Assembly: GCA_016198185.1 (NCBI GenBank)
Contig: JACQJD010000080.1
Span: forward strand, 1-56,183
Source of the DNA: Deltaproteobacteria bacterium
GTDB taxonomy: Bacteria; Bdellovibrionota; JACOXK01; 2-02-FULL-40-11
Reading direction: 5' to 3'
DNA length: 56,183 nt
Part shown: one piece after another, positions 37,844 to 47,338 of the stretch
Layout: each line of letters starts with the position of its first letter
Position numbering within the stretch: the first letter of the stretch is position 1
Notes under the pieces: model-generated
What the model saw: only the letters and a program-made list of their open reading frames with translations
Databases searched by the model: none
Told to the model about the DNA's origin: nothing
Program-made: the position numbers and the translations under genes

Positions 37844-38427
37844 GTGGAAGCCTGTGTCAGAAGCTTCTTTTTGATGTTAATGGCCAGCATGTAAATGCCT
37901 GTCGCAAGAAATCCCAACCAAAATCCCACTCCAAACATAGCTTGCGTATGAAATTGACCAATTTTTCCAGCCCCCAACAACCGAGGCATAAACGGTTTAA
38001 TATGCACCGGCGCTTCTGGACTTAAATAATGCCCAAAATAATACATCCAAAAAGTAAAATCACCGATAAATCCAATCAAAAAAAGAATGGGTGGTAAATA
38101 AAAGATAAAATAAATTTTTTTCGAAAAACTTAAAACAATTAAACCTCCTAAAATTAAAAGCCCAACAGCCAGCGCAGCAACTTTCCTTTCCCATTGAGCT
38201 GCATTTTGTAATTTCTCCATCCCAATATAATGATTGAGTAAGTTGACTTCATCGACATCCCCTTCCACATGATCCAAATAAACTTTCATGTGAAGGCCCA
38301 TTGGATATTGCGGAGCTTTGAGATGCATCACCCAATATGGAAAGAAATAGGATCCCGCCAAGATCAATGAAGCCAGAAAGAGCAGAGCATAAAAGGATGG
38401 ATAAGATTTCAACATTTGAAACGTCAT
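37840..38427 (-). CDS. Membrane protein between nosZ and nosD
   Basis: 195 aa, several TM segments, tightly coupled to neighbours. Confidence 0.7.
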   Translation of the reverse strand: MTFQMLKSYPSFYALLFLASLILAGSYFFPYWVMHLKAPQYPMGLHMKVYLDHVEGDVDEVNLLNHYIGMEKLQNAAQWERKVAALAVGLLILGGLIVLSFSKKIYFIFYLPPILFLIGFIGDFTFWMYYFGHYLSPEAPVHIKPFMPRLLGAGKIGQFHTQAMFGVGFWLGFLATGIYMLAINIKKKLLTQAST

Positions 38428-38430
38428 CCC

Positions 38431-40374
38431 TTATTGAACCACCAAATAGCCTGTCATTTCCAAATGAAGCGCCGAACAAAATTCTGTACAATAATATGGG
38501 AAAACACCGGATTGATCGGCTTTAAACTCAACCGTTTCCACTTTTCCGGGTTCCAAAGAAACATTGATATTGTACCGACTGATGGCAAAGCCATGTGTTG
38601 CATCCAGAGCGCGCTCAATACTACTTAAGTGTATTCTCACCAAATCTCCTTTTTTAACGTTAATAAGGTCTGGCGTCAGATGACTTCGAATGGTGGTCAT
38701 ATAAACATCAACCGTATTCCCCTTACGAACAATGCGTTCTTTACCGGCCAAAGTTGCAACGGGACTGGGTTTCATTGTTTCAGCACTCATCCCCAGTGGA
38801 TAAACACTCCACGGTTTTAAACGCTCTGCTTTTACAATTTGAGCGTAATGAGGCTCTGCGTTCGGAATGGGCATATCATATAAAACCTGCATTTTTTCTG
38901 AACCGGTTGTAGAAACAAGCTGAAAGTTTTGAGGCAACAACGGACCCACATTCGGAAAACGATCAATGGCCCATTTGTTTAATGAAACACAATAGCCTTC
39001 ACCTGGCTCGGCTGTATCCCCCTCAACACAAGAAAGGTGCCCGATATTATAATGCACCGAAACTTTATCCAAAAGTTTCCATGCTGCGTTGCCCTTGTGA
39101 TAAGGCTCTCCCAATGACCACTTTGCAATGGCTGAGTCTAAAAATAGACTGGTATAGGCATAGCCTTGTTTATCAAATTGCGTATGCAGCGGCCCTAACC
39201 CCACTTCAATCTGAGCCGCCAAAACAGAATCAAATTTTAAAATGGGAACACCATATTCATCTTTCCCTTGAACCAAGTTCTGAGCTATCGCGTTCTTTAA
39301 TTTATTGAATTCAAATACAGTCACATGAGGGTCTAATTTTCCAGATACAACAATATAATTGCCATCTGGCGAAACATCCACACCATGCGGACTTTTAGGT
39401 TCATGGATAAAATAAAGTAATTTTTCTTGGATGGCTTGTTTAAGTGTAATGAGCTTCATCCCTGCTGTTTTTTGAGTCCCTGCGGACTTGGCCACTTTTT
39501 CTGCTTTTTTCCAATCAATCACATGTAAAAAATCCATATCATTGCGTGAAACGGCCATTTCCAATTGAGGTTTCTGATTCATATTATCTGGAGAGGCTAA
39601 CTCCGTGTTGATCGAATTGATAAACAGATACCCATCACTGACTTTTTTTCCAAGATCCACAATATCTTGCCAATACGGAGGCAGCTCTATTGAAAAACTT
39701 TGTGATAGATTGATTTTTCCTTGTGCGCGATCAAATTTCCAAAAGGTCACAACCCCACGATATTTTTTTTTATAGTCCGTCATCGGGGCATAGCGTGCCC
39801 CCAGTGGCACATTATATTGTGAAGTTTCAATAATATATTCCGTGTTGGGGGTCACAAATGTCCCGCCATGATCATTGACAAATAAAGGATTTTGAAGAAT
39901 TTGCTTGGTCGAAAAATCACGTAGGTCAATGACCGCAACACGCGCATTGGCCTTATCATTCACAAATAAAAATTGACCGTCATAGACACCATTGGTTTCA
40001 GAGAGTGCAGGGTGGTGAAGATCTCCCCACCTGAGCGCTTTACCGCCACCATCTAATATACGTTTGGAATCCAGAGAACCCGTTCCCCAGCCTTGCCAGG
40101 AGTCTGGTGAAAAAACAGGAATCGTTTTAATCAGACGCATAGAAGGAAGACCAATCACCAGAACACTGCCGGCATGTCCCCCCGATGCAAACATGAGGTA
40201 TGGGTCATGTTTCCCAGAGGGCGTATAGGTCATCAGCGCTGCGCGCATATCCGAAGCGGTCAACCCTCTTTTTTTAGCAATGTCCTCTAAAACAGAGGCC
40301 TGACTTTGTGTGGCAATGCATAAAAGCACCAGATATCCACTTAAAATAAATCTGATTCTACTGAGGATCATCAT
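38431..40374 (-). CDS. nosZ: Nitrous-oxide reductase, Sec-type (clade II-like)
   Basis: Beta-propeller signatures (SPHGVDVSPDGNYIVVSGKL); C-terminal CuA motif GVFPYYCTEFCSALHLEMTGYL; N-terminus lacks a twin-arginine motif. Confidence 0.95.
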   Translation of the reverse strand: MMILSRIRFILSGYLVLLCIATQSQASVLEDIAKKRGLTASDMRAALMTYTPSGKHDPYLMFASGGHAGSVLVIGLPSMRLIKTIPVFSPDSWQGWGTGSLDSKRILDGGGKALRWGDLHHPALSETNGVYDGQFLFVNDKANARVAVIDLRDFSTKQILQNPLFVNDHGGTFVTPNTEYIIETSQYNVPLGARYAPMTDYKKKYRGVVTFWKFDRAQGKINLSQSFSIELPPYWQDIVDLGKKVSDGYLFINSINTELASPDNMNQKPQLEMAVSRNDMDFLHVIDWKKAEKVAKSAGTQKTAGMKLITLKQAIQEKLLYFIHEPKSPHGVDVSPDGNYIVVSGKLDPHVTVFEFNKLKNAIAQNLVQGKDEYGVPILKFDSVLAAQIEVGLGPLHTQFDKQGYAYTSLFLDSAIAKWSLGEPYHKGNAAWKLLDKVSVHYNIGHLSCVEGDTAEPGEGYCVSLNKWAIDRFPNVGPLLPQNFQLVSTTGSEKMQVLYDMPIPNAEPHYAQIVKAERLKPWSVYPLGMSAETMKPSPVATLAGKERIVRKGNTVDVYMTTIRSHLTPDLINVKKGDLVRIHLSSIERALDATHGFAISRYNINVSLEPGKVETVEFKADQSGVFPYYCTEFCSALHLEMTGYLVVQ

Positions 40375-40805
40375 TTTTTCTTCTCCTTTTTTAAAGATTC
40401 TTTTGATGTTTCATCGATATAAGATAGAACTTTCCCAATTTCATCATCTGAAAGGGCTAAGTTGGGCATTTTCGTAAAAAACTTTCCAAGCATTTCCATC
40501 GCAATAGGATCTTTCTTGGCAAAGGCCGCATCCGGGTCTTTCAACCAACTCAACAACCATGATTTACTTCGACGCTCAAGAACGCCTTTAAGATCTGGTC
40601 CCGATAAAGTTCCTTGTCCAATGGTGTGACAAGCATTACAGCCCTTGGCCTGGAAAATTTTTTTCCCTGCTTCTATGTCTGCGGCGCTCCTTTTGGTGGA
40701 TTTTTCATCGGCTTTGACAAGGCCCACACCCGCCAAGCTAAAAAACACCACGAGAATCCAAACAGAGCATAAACTGAAACTACATTTTTTGCGTCGTGTC
40801 ATCAC
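40371..40805 (-). CDS. c-type cytochrome
   Basis: Signal peptide; single CNACH haem motif; downstream methionine candidates. Confidence 0.88.
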   Translation of the reverse strand: MMTRRKKCSFSLCSVWILVVFFSLAGVGLVKADEKSTKRSAADIEAGKKIFQAKGCNACHTIGQGTLSGPDLKGVLERRSKSWLLSWLKDPDAAFAKKDPIAMEMLGKFFTKMPNLALSDDEIGKVLSYIDETSKESLKKEKKK

Positions 40806-40826
40806 TACTCCTTTTTTCTCAAAAAA

Positions 40827-41279
40827 TTACGATTTGCATTCATAACAACAAGATTTCATCTTCCAAAAACCAGGTTTAAACTGTAAAGTGGTCAGCATCG
40901 TCACCGTAAAAATAAAAATTCCCACAAGTTGTAACAAACCTGAAATGACAAATAAGGTCGTCCAAAAGGTATTTTCCATGGGCTGATAAAAGCGAATGAT
41001 GGGAAACAGCATCATTCCCACCAATCCCACATTTGATGCCCACCAATTGAAACCTTGCCAAAAGTCCGAAATCAGTGAATGAGCGCAAAATCTTGGGATC
41101 ACATGATAGCCCAAACCAAAAATCATCATGGTAACCCACCCAATCATCATGATATGAATGTGCGAAAAACGCAGGATTCCAACACTCTTTGGATACACAG
41201 CCATACACAGCCCCACCCCTGCTCCCAACAAGAGATATAAAAGCGCTGAAATGGTAAACCATCTAGAATATTTACTCAT
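40827..41279 (-). CDS. Haem-copper oxidase subunit I-like small membrane protein
   Basis: Four TM segments; RFSHIHIMMIGWVTMMIFGLGYHVIPRF; C-terminal KSCCYECKS. Confidence 0.7.
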   Translation of the reverse strand: MSKYSRWFTISALLYLLLGAGVGLCMAVYPKSVGILRFSHIHIMMIGWVTMMIFGLGYHVIPRFCAHSLISDFWQGFNWWASNVGLVGMMLFPIIRFYQPMENTFWTTLFVISGLLQLVGIFIFTVTMLTTLQFKPGFWKMKSCCYECKS

Positions 41280-41332
41280 TTTCTGCTTTCATTTTCATAT
41301 TGTCAGTCAACATAAAATATTTTACTATAATT

Positions 41333-41352
41333 AATAGATGAATATATCTATT
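41333..41352. promoter_or_regulatory. Palindrome in the nos/Rrf2 divergent intergenic region
   Basis: AATAGAT-GAATAT-ATCTATT, perfect 7 bp arms. Confidence 0.5.
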
Positions 41353-41399
41353 GATAAAAATACAATGAGAGAAGTTTGAAAGTCAATGAATAATTTTTT

Positions 41400-41837
41400 A
41401 TGTTAACCTTAACCTTAAGCCAAACCAATGAATATGCCTTACGGGCAATGTCTTATTTGGCTCATGCCGGTGGAAAGATACCGCTCACGGCCACGAAAAT
41501 TTCACGTGAGACAAAGATTCCCCAACATTATTTATCAAAAATAATGAAACTCATGGTCAATGCGAAGTTGGTGCATTCTCAAAAAGGGCATCGAGGAGGA
41601 TTCGTACTTGCAAAACCACGAACGAAAATTCGTTTTTTCGATATCATTGTTGCCACGGGATATAATCCCAACCCCAATCGATGTGTTTTTGGATGGGCGA
41701 CTTGTAATCCCAAACTCCCTTGTATGCTGCATCACGCTTGGAGCGAGCTCAATACAACTTTTAAAACATGGGCTTTGGAAAAAACGTTGAATGACATTTA
41801 TCCAGAAAATAAAACAGCAAGACAGGTTAAGTCATAA
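41400..41837 (+). CDS. Rrf2-family (NsrR-like) transcriptional regulator
   Basis: LSQTNEYALRAMSYLAHAGG...PQHYLSKIMKLMVNAKLVHSQKGHRGGFVLAK; cysteines CVFGWATCNPKLPC consistent with Fe-S ligation. Confidence 0.9.
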   Translation: MLTLTLSQTNEYALRAMSYLAHAGGKIPLTATKISRETKIPQHYLSKIMKLMVNAKLVHSQKGHRGGFVLAKPRTKIRFFDIIVATGYNPNPNRCVFGWATCNPKLPCMLHHAWSELNTTFKTWALEKTLNDIYPENKTARQVKS

Positions 41838-42547
41838 GCATTTGTTTTTTGGGAAGCTGCCGTCACCAACGTTTTCGATAGAGTTTCAAACTTCTGCACG
41901 TTGTTCAAATGGTCGTGTATTTCTGTATCGCTTAAAGCATTGAGTACCCCTGAAGAAAGCAACAGGTAAATGTCTTTGACTTTGGGAACTTTGGTGTCAA
42001 TGCTTCGAATGCTTAAGGGATCGCTTTTACCCATAAATTGCAGCGGAATATTGGTATGTGCATGCGTGGGCTTTATTTTTTTATATTCTGCCAAAGAATC
42101 ATCTTGCGTCAGCTGAAAAAGATCTGACTTTCTATAAAGATAGGCTCTGCAATTCCCCACATTGGCAACGATAAAACGATCGGCCAAAGTCATAAGCAAA
42201 AGAACACTCGATCCCATATTTTCAAAGACATGATCATAGCGAGCACGTTCAACAATTTTGGTATTGGTTTTTAAAAGCAATAAACGCACATAATTTTCTT
42301 CTAAGGTTAAATTTTCTTGTTTTTCAAACGGCCACGTGGCCTGGGTTTCCATTGAAAAGGAGTGGGCAAATTGAGGAATGAGTGAACACGCCATTTGGCT
42401 CGCAAGTACCCCTCGGTCATGACCCCCCAATCCATCACTCACAACATAAATGCCGGTTTCAGAATCAATTCGAAACACATCTTCATTGATTCCTGTTACA
42501 CGATTTCCCAGAGAATACCCATGCGCAATGAAACGATTTTTATTCAT
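41798..42547 (-). CDS. PP2C-family Ser/Thr protein phosphatase
   Basis: GNRVTGINEDVFRIDSETGIYVVSDGLGGHDRG, NVGNCRAYLYRKSDLFQLTQDDSL. Confidence 0.9.
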   Translation of the reverse strand: MNKNRFIAHGYSLGNRVTGINEDVFRIDSETGIYVVSDGLGGHDRGVLASQMACSLIPQFAHSFSMETQATWPFEKQENLTLEENYVRLLLLKTNTKIVERARYDHVFENMGSSVLLLMTLADRFIVANVGNCRAYLYRKSDLFQLTQDDSLAEYKKIKPTHAHTNIPLQFMGKSDPLSIRSIDTKVPKVKDIYLLLSSGVLNALSDTEIHDHLNNVQKFETLSKTLVTAASQKTNAYDLTCLAVLFSG

Positions 42548-44480
42548 ATTTTTTTAATTTCCGTTGTGCTTTCTCATAAAATTCATCGGACGGCGGAATA
42601 TGTTCCACAATCCAACGAAAGCGCTGTATCGCTTGATCCACACGGCCTACATTTTCATCAATGACCGCTTCGGTATATTCCCGTTTGGCGATTCCATGTA
42701 ACGCAACAAAAATTCGATCTAACAACTTTTGAGCCTCTGGATGAGAAGGATATTCCTTTAAGACCACTTCTATGATTTCTTTTGCTTGCATATATTCCTT
42801 GGAATCCAAAAGATTTTTAGCTTTATGGATAGCTGCCAGATGTTGCTGTTCAAGTTGTGCTTTGGTCATGGTAATAAATTGCTCTGCTTTGGCATAATGC
42901 TTGGGATCAATTCCTTCCATTTTAAGCACCTTACGCCAGACTTCCAATGCTTGAAGCTTTTTTCCGTTTTGATCTAAGATGGCCCCTTTTGACAACCAGT
43001 CTTCTGCTTTTTTATTTTTTTGGAGCATTGAAGTATCTTTCGGCTCTTGTTGCGGCTTCCGGACTGTTAATTTTTCTTGAGCCACCGATCTTTTCTCGGC
43101 TGCCTCTGGATGTTCGGGTTCCAGTTCCAAAATCTTATCATAGGCCTCCACTGCTTTTTGCCACTGCCCCCGATTAAAATAATCCAGAGCAACGGCAAGA
43201 TGTAATTTAATATCTTCCTTTAATTTTTCTTCTTCAATCTTTGCCTTTCTTTGTGACTCAAAAAAATTCTGTTGAGAAAGCGTCTGATTCACAATTTTTA
43301 AAAACTTGATGGCTTCCACATACTGAGGTGCCATATTCAGTGCTTCTTGCGTTGCAATTTGAGCATGAAGATATTGTCTGTTTTTATAAGCAGCTTTGGC
43401 TTCTTGCAATTTTGCCAACACATACTCTTTATCTATTTTAGTCAAATGAGAAAGTTCATCTTTAGCACTGGGGACACGCGTAAGAGGCCCTTCGGAAACG
43501 GTTAACGTCGGATCTGAAGCAGGCCTCGGGGGCTGAATTTGGGTATAGACGATGAGCAATGCCCCCAGTGCCCCCAATGCAAATAACATTTTTTGACGCT
43601 GCGTAAAGGTTCGTCTCATTTTTGAAATCCCATAGCGAGGCGATGGTGATCGCCACTCTGGAACAATTTTTGAAAGCGCGGTATCTGCCTGTACAAGCGT
43701 CGTAGGGGACTGAAATGAAAGTTCAACAATATCTTCATCACACAACGCAAACTGCAACACACTGTCCCCCAATTGAATATGGTCGGAACTTTTTAAGAGA
43801 TGAGGGGATGTAATCTTTTGATGGTTCACATAGGTACCATTCATGCTGTTTAAATCTTCAAGTACATAGCCTTCTGCTTGAAGTAAAATTTTGGCATGTT
43901 CTCTCGAAATTTTGTCGTCATCCAAAAAAAGATCACAGGCAGCATCTCTGCCGATAACCATTTCCTTTCCTTGAAGATCGTAGCTGGTATGTGGACTCTT
44001 TCCTTCTAGAACCATCAATTTTGCTTTAATACGATGGCTTGAGATCATTGTTTCATCGGTACTTTTGGGAACAGCCTTTTTTTCATGCCCCATCGTTTCG
44101 TCTAAAATAATGGGAAAATCCTCAAGGGATTCCTCTGTCTCCGATTTTATGACTGGTACTGCCTCGCCAGCAGAAGTTTCTGGAATGCTTTTGTTTTCCA
44201 AAAGAATGGTAAAGGGAGGGATTTCAAAGGTAGCAGGTAACGTTAACGCCGTCTCTTTTTCAAGAGGAATGTTTTCAAAGAACACTTTTCCAGTTGCTGT
44301 TTTTTTGACTAACTTTAAACTATCTTCTTCCAATATAACAGCGGCATGTTCTCTCGAAATATGCTGTTCATCTAAAACAATTTCACAAGTCGCACCTCTT
44401 CCCAAAGTAATGGGAAGTTGCGTCAGGAGGCCCTCGGAAATTTTTTTCCCATTTTTTAAGAGCGTCCAGCGAATGTTCAT
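42540..44480 (-). CDS. Protein with two FHA domains, TM segment and TPR repeats
   Basis: Two FHA signatures (ITLGRGATCEIVLDEQHISREHA; MVIGRDAACDLFLDDDKISREHA); TM; C-terminal TPRs. Confidence 0.9.
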   Translation of the reverse strand: MNIRWTLLKNGKKISEGLLTQLPITLGRGATCEIVLDEQHISREHAAVILEEDSLKLVKKTATGKVFFENIPLEKETALTLPATFEIPPFTILLENKSIPETSAGEAVPVIKSETEESLEDFPIILDETMGHEKKAVPKSTDETMISSHRIKAKLMVLEGKSPHTSYDLQGKEMVIGRDAACDLFLDDDKISREHAKILLQAEGYVLEDLNSMNGTYVNHQKITSPHLLKSSDHIQLGDSVLQFALCDEDIVELSFQSPTTLVQADTALSKIVPEWRSPSPRYGISKMRRTFTQRQKMLFALGALGALLIVYTQIQPPRPASDPTLTVSEGPLTRVPSAKDELSHLTKIDKEYVLAKLQEAKAAYKNRQYLHAQIATQEALNMAPQYVEAIKFLKIVNQTLSQQNFFESQRKAKIEEEKLKEDIKLHLAVALDYFNRGQWQKAVEAYDKILELEPEHPEAAEKRSVAQEKLTVRKPQQEPKDTSMLQKNKKAEDWLSKGAILDQNGKKLQALEVWRKVLKMEGIDPKHYAKAEQFITMTKAQLEQQHLAAIHKAKNLLDSKEYMQAKEIIEVVLKEYPSHPEAQKLLDRIFVALHGIAKREYTEAVIDENVGRVDQAIQRFRWIVEHIPPSDEFYEKAQRKLKKYE

Positions 44481-45463
44481 GGTGCTTGGCCTCTTTCTTT
44501 TGATTTTGCTTCTTCAATTTTTTTCAAACTGTCACAATATTTTTCAAAATCTGGGTTCTCCAGCATCGATTGTTCCGCACGAATGTCACAATACCCTGTT
44601 GCAGGCGCACGTCTGGCCAAAAGGGCCATCACCTGTTGGAAGTGGTGGACCGCCAATGCATATTGAGCACTGTTAAAATAATTAATCCCTGATTTGTAAT
44701 GTTGATTAACACTCTCTGTGATTTCTTGCTCCACTTTATCCAAATGAATCTTGGCCAAACGATGCTCTGGATAAAGTTCTAAAGCAGCTTTGAAATCGTC
44801 TAAGGCGCGCAAATAATTCTTGGAAAGCCATTCCCGATAACCAGAAAGATAGAGTTGATTCGCTTTTTCATAGTTAATGGCATAACTTTCTCGGCTAATG
44901 TCTGGCAAGGCCCCTTCGAGATTTAAATCAGAAGAAGGTTCAAATTCATTTTTTTTATCTCCCGCTGGTTTCCGCTGAGGAAGCGGCTGGAGCAGAATCC
45001 AAAGCAATGCTAAAACAAAAATCCCTCCCCCGCCATACCAAAATAAGTGCTTCATGGAGGAATGGCTCTGTGGTGGGGAACTGGCTGAAATAGGTTCCGT
45101 TTGCAGCCCCGTCGTTTCGTGGAATTCTGTCACTGGCTGTGCTGTAGAGGCTAGATCACAAAATCGAAATACGTGTTTTCCAATTTGAATCACATCTCCG
45201 TTGTTTAGTTTTTGATTTAAAATTTTTTGTTGGTTCACCAAGGTCCCATTCGGTGTGTTGAGATCCATCAAATAGTAGGCCCCTTCTTCATACGTAAGAT
45301 GTGCATGATGACGCGAGACACGTTGATCCTCGAGAACAACTTCATTGTCTTGAGATCTTCCAAAATGAAGTGTTTCCAAGGAAAGCTCAATCTGAATTCC
45401 CTTTTCTGAAGGGGATAATCCTTCCAAAAATGGCTTGCGTAGATTGTGGTTACTCATACCCAT
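44477..45463 (-). CDS. FHA-domain protein with TM and TPR-like region
   Basis: LHFGRSQDNEVVLEDQRVSRHHAHLTYEEGAYYLMDLNTPNGTLVN; TM; TPR-like C-terminus. Confidence 0.9.
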   Translation of the reverse strand: MGMSNHNLRKPFLEGLSPSEKGIQIELSLETLHFGRSQDNEVVLEDQRVSRHHAHLTYEEGAYYLMDLNTPNGTLVNQQKILNQKLNNGDVIQIGKHVFRFCDLASTAQPVTEFHETTGLQTEPISASSPPQSHSSMKHLFWYGGGGIFVLALLWILLQPLPQRKPAGDKKNEFEPSSDLNLEGALPDISRESYAINYEKANQLYLSGYREWLSKNYLRALDDFKAALELYPEHRLAKIHLDKVEQEITESVNQHYKSGINYFNSAQYALAVHHFQQVMALLARRAPATGYCDIRAEQSMLENPDFEKYCDSLKKIEEAKSKERGQAP

Positions 45464-46980
45464 TCCATCCTCTTTAACTGAACAATGTAATAATCAATAA
45501 GCCTGTCACTGTTTTGAGCGGCCGAAATTTTGATTTGGTACTTTTCCTTTTGGATTTCTAATTCTTCAACACTGCTTTGTCCGGAAGCAGCTTGTCCCAA
45601 TCCATGGGAGAGATTACGTAACAAATCTTGGTTTTCAATCATGTCTAAAATATTTTTTTCCCGAATCTCTTCATTGTCTTTTAAATTTGCCAGGCGATAA
45701 AAGATGGGGTTGGCATAAACAACCTCATAGGTATCACTTAAGATGACCACCCCTTCTGGTAAGGAAGTTAGTAAGCTTCTCAAGATTTCGTCGCTGTTAT
45801 GGGAAGAGCTTATCTCTTGGGAGGCTTGTTCGGAAGGTGTCATTTTTGAAACCAAATCTCTGGTCTTTTTGAGCACTTGATTAATGGATCCCACAATTTG
45901 AGACATGTCTTCAAATTTTGTTTTGAGCTCCAAAGGACGATACCCCTTTTGAAAAGAAGTTTTTATCTCCTGATACACTTGTCTAAAGATATGAGATGTA
46001 AAATGATGCAACAAAAAATAAAAAACACTCGCCAACAAAAAACTAATGATAAAGGTTTTTAAAATAAAACTTTGCTTCTCGCCTTTCAAAAATCCAATTT
46101 CTTCTGTATTAAACACTGCTTGAACAACAGCGGCCACCCTTTGAACATTGTTTTTTTCATCAAATTGAAAAATGGGATAAGAAATCAATGCTCGACGATC
46201 ATTGAAAGGTTCAACGAGCAAAGATTGGGCTTCCACCCCTCTCAAAACGGCCCCCACCGCATCCACGCTCTGATCCAGTCGTTCAGCTGGAGACACAATT
46301 TTTTTGGTTTGTGGATTAACAATGTTTACAGATAAAATGCGTTCATCATAACGTCCAAAATCGGTGCTCAAATGAAACGTATCATATATTAGCACACCAT
46401 TTTTGAGCTGGATAAATTTTCGATTTTCATCTGCAATTTTTTTGAGGATAAACTCACCCCGTTTGGTGGCTTCCAAATAAAGTTTTTGTTGCGCCGTATG
46501 CATCAGCCAGGGGGTGGTCAATAAAAAATTAAGAATGACAAACAGTCCAAACAAAAGAAGGGTAAAGTATTTCCATTCGATATGCCTGGATACAAATTCT
46601 AAAAAGGGTTCATACCAAATCATTCTTTTAGGTTCAGACACAATAGGGGTACGGCGTTCCAGATATTCTTGAGGCTCTATGAAATGGGGTAAGAGTTGAA
46701 CAACCACATCATAAAAAGAAATCCGATCGCCCAATTTTAATTCCTTTTTTTCAATCTTTACACCATTCACATAAACACCATTACGACTGTCCAAGTCTTG
46801 AATCCAAATTTTGTTTGGCTCAACGGTCACCACAGCGTGTTTTTTAGAAATACCCTGAGAGTCCAATGGAATATCGCATTCGGATGCTCGTCCAATGGTA
46901 TTGGGACCTTCTTTGAGTAAAAATTCTTTTTTCGAAGAAAGACCTTGCATTAAAACAAGTTTAACCATGCTTTTCCTCAA
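45454..46980 (-). CDS. FHA domain plus membrane sensor and PAS-like domain
   Basis: N-terminal FHA (NTIGRASECDIPLDSQGISKKHAVV...DLDSRNGVYVNG); two TMs flanking a sensor-like region; C-terminal PAS-like LLTSLPEGVVILSDTYEVVYANPIF. Confidence 0.85.
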   Translation of the reverse strand: MRKSMVKLVLMQGLSSKKEFLLKEGPNTIGRASECDIPLDSQGISKKHAVVTVEPNKIWIQDLDSRNGVYVNGVKIEKKELKLGDRISFYDVVVQLLPHFIEPQEYLERRTPIVSEPKRMIWYEPFLEFVSRHIEWKYFTLLLFGLFVILNFLLTTPWLMHTAQQKLYLEATKRGEFILKKIADENRKFIQLKNGVLIYDTFHLSTDFGRYDERILSVNIVNPQTKKIVSPAERLDQSVDAVGAVLRGVEAQSLLVEPFNDRRALISYPIFQFDEKNNVQRVAAVVQAVFNTEEIGFLKGEKQSFILKTFIISFLLASVFYFLLHHFTSHIFRQVYQEIKTSFQKGYRPLELKTKFEDMSQIVGSINQVLKKTRDLVSKMTPSEQASQEISSSHNSDEILRSLLTSLPEGVVILSDTYEVVYANPIFYRLANLKDNEEIREKNILDMIENQDLLRNLSHGLGQAASGQSSVEELEIQKEKYQIKISAAQNSDRLIDYYIVQLKRMEWV

Positions 46981-47338
46981 TTCGTAATTGGGTTGCGACT
47001 TTCAATTTCCAAAAATCGATGGTTCCGGCCGGCCATTCAATGGCAGATCGTGCTTTAAAATGAGGCCACGTCATACGATAGGGCTGTAACGCAGGATACA
47101 ACGCAACAATGATATTCTTGCTATCCATAAAGGCGACGTCAATCGGGTATTTCATAAAAAAGGTATCAATCATGAAACACCCCGGAGAAAGAATTAAAGC
47201 TTCCTGGGAACGCAAGGGAGGTTTTCCCAAAAGACCAAATATTCTCTCCCAAAGACTTTCGGTCCCTGTTGCTTGCGATGAAATGCACTGATCCCCGTAA
47301 AAAATGGAATAGCCTGTCTTACAAGAAACCGCCACCAA
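46961..47338 (-). CDS. DUF192-family protein
   Basis: LILSPGCFMIDTFFMKYPIDVAFMDSKNIIVALYPALQPYRMT matches the DUF192 pattern. Confidence 0.82.
   Translation of the reverse strand: MVAVSCKTGYSIFYGDQCISSQATGTESLWERIFGLLGKPPLRSQEALILSPGCFMIDTFFMKYPIDVAFMDSKNIIVALYPALQPYRMTWPHFKARSAIEWPAGTIDFWKLKVATQLRIEEKHG

Noticed and set aside
41353-41366. FNR-like site TTGATAAAAATACAA near the nos promoter
   Set aside because: Only the left half-site fits TTGAT-N4-ATCAA; too weak without experimental support.
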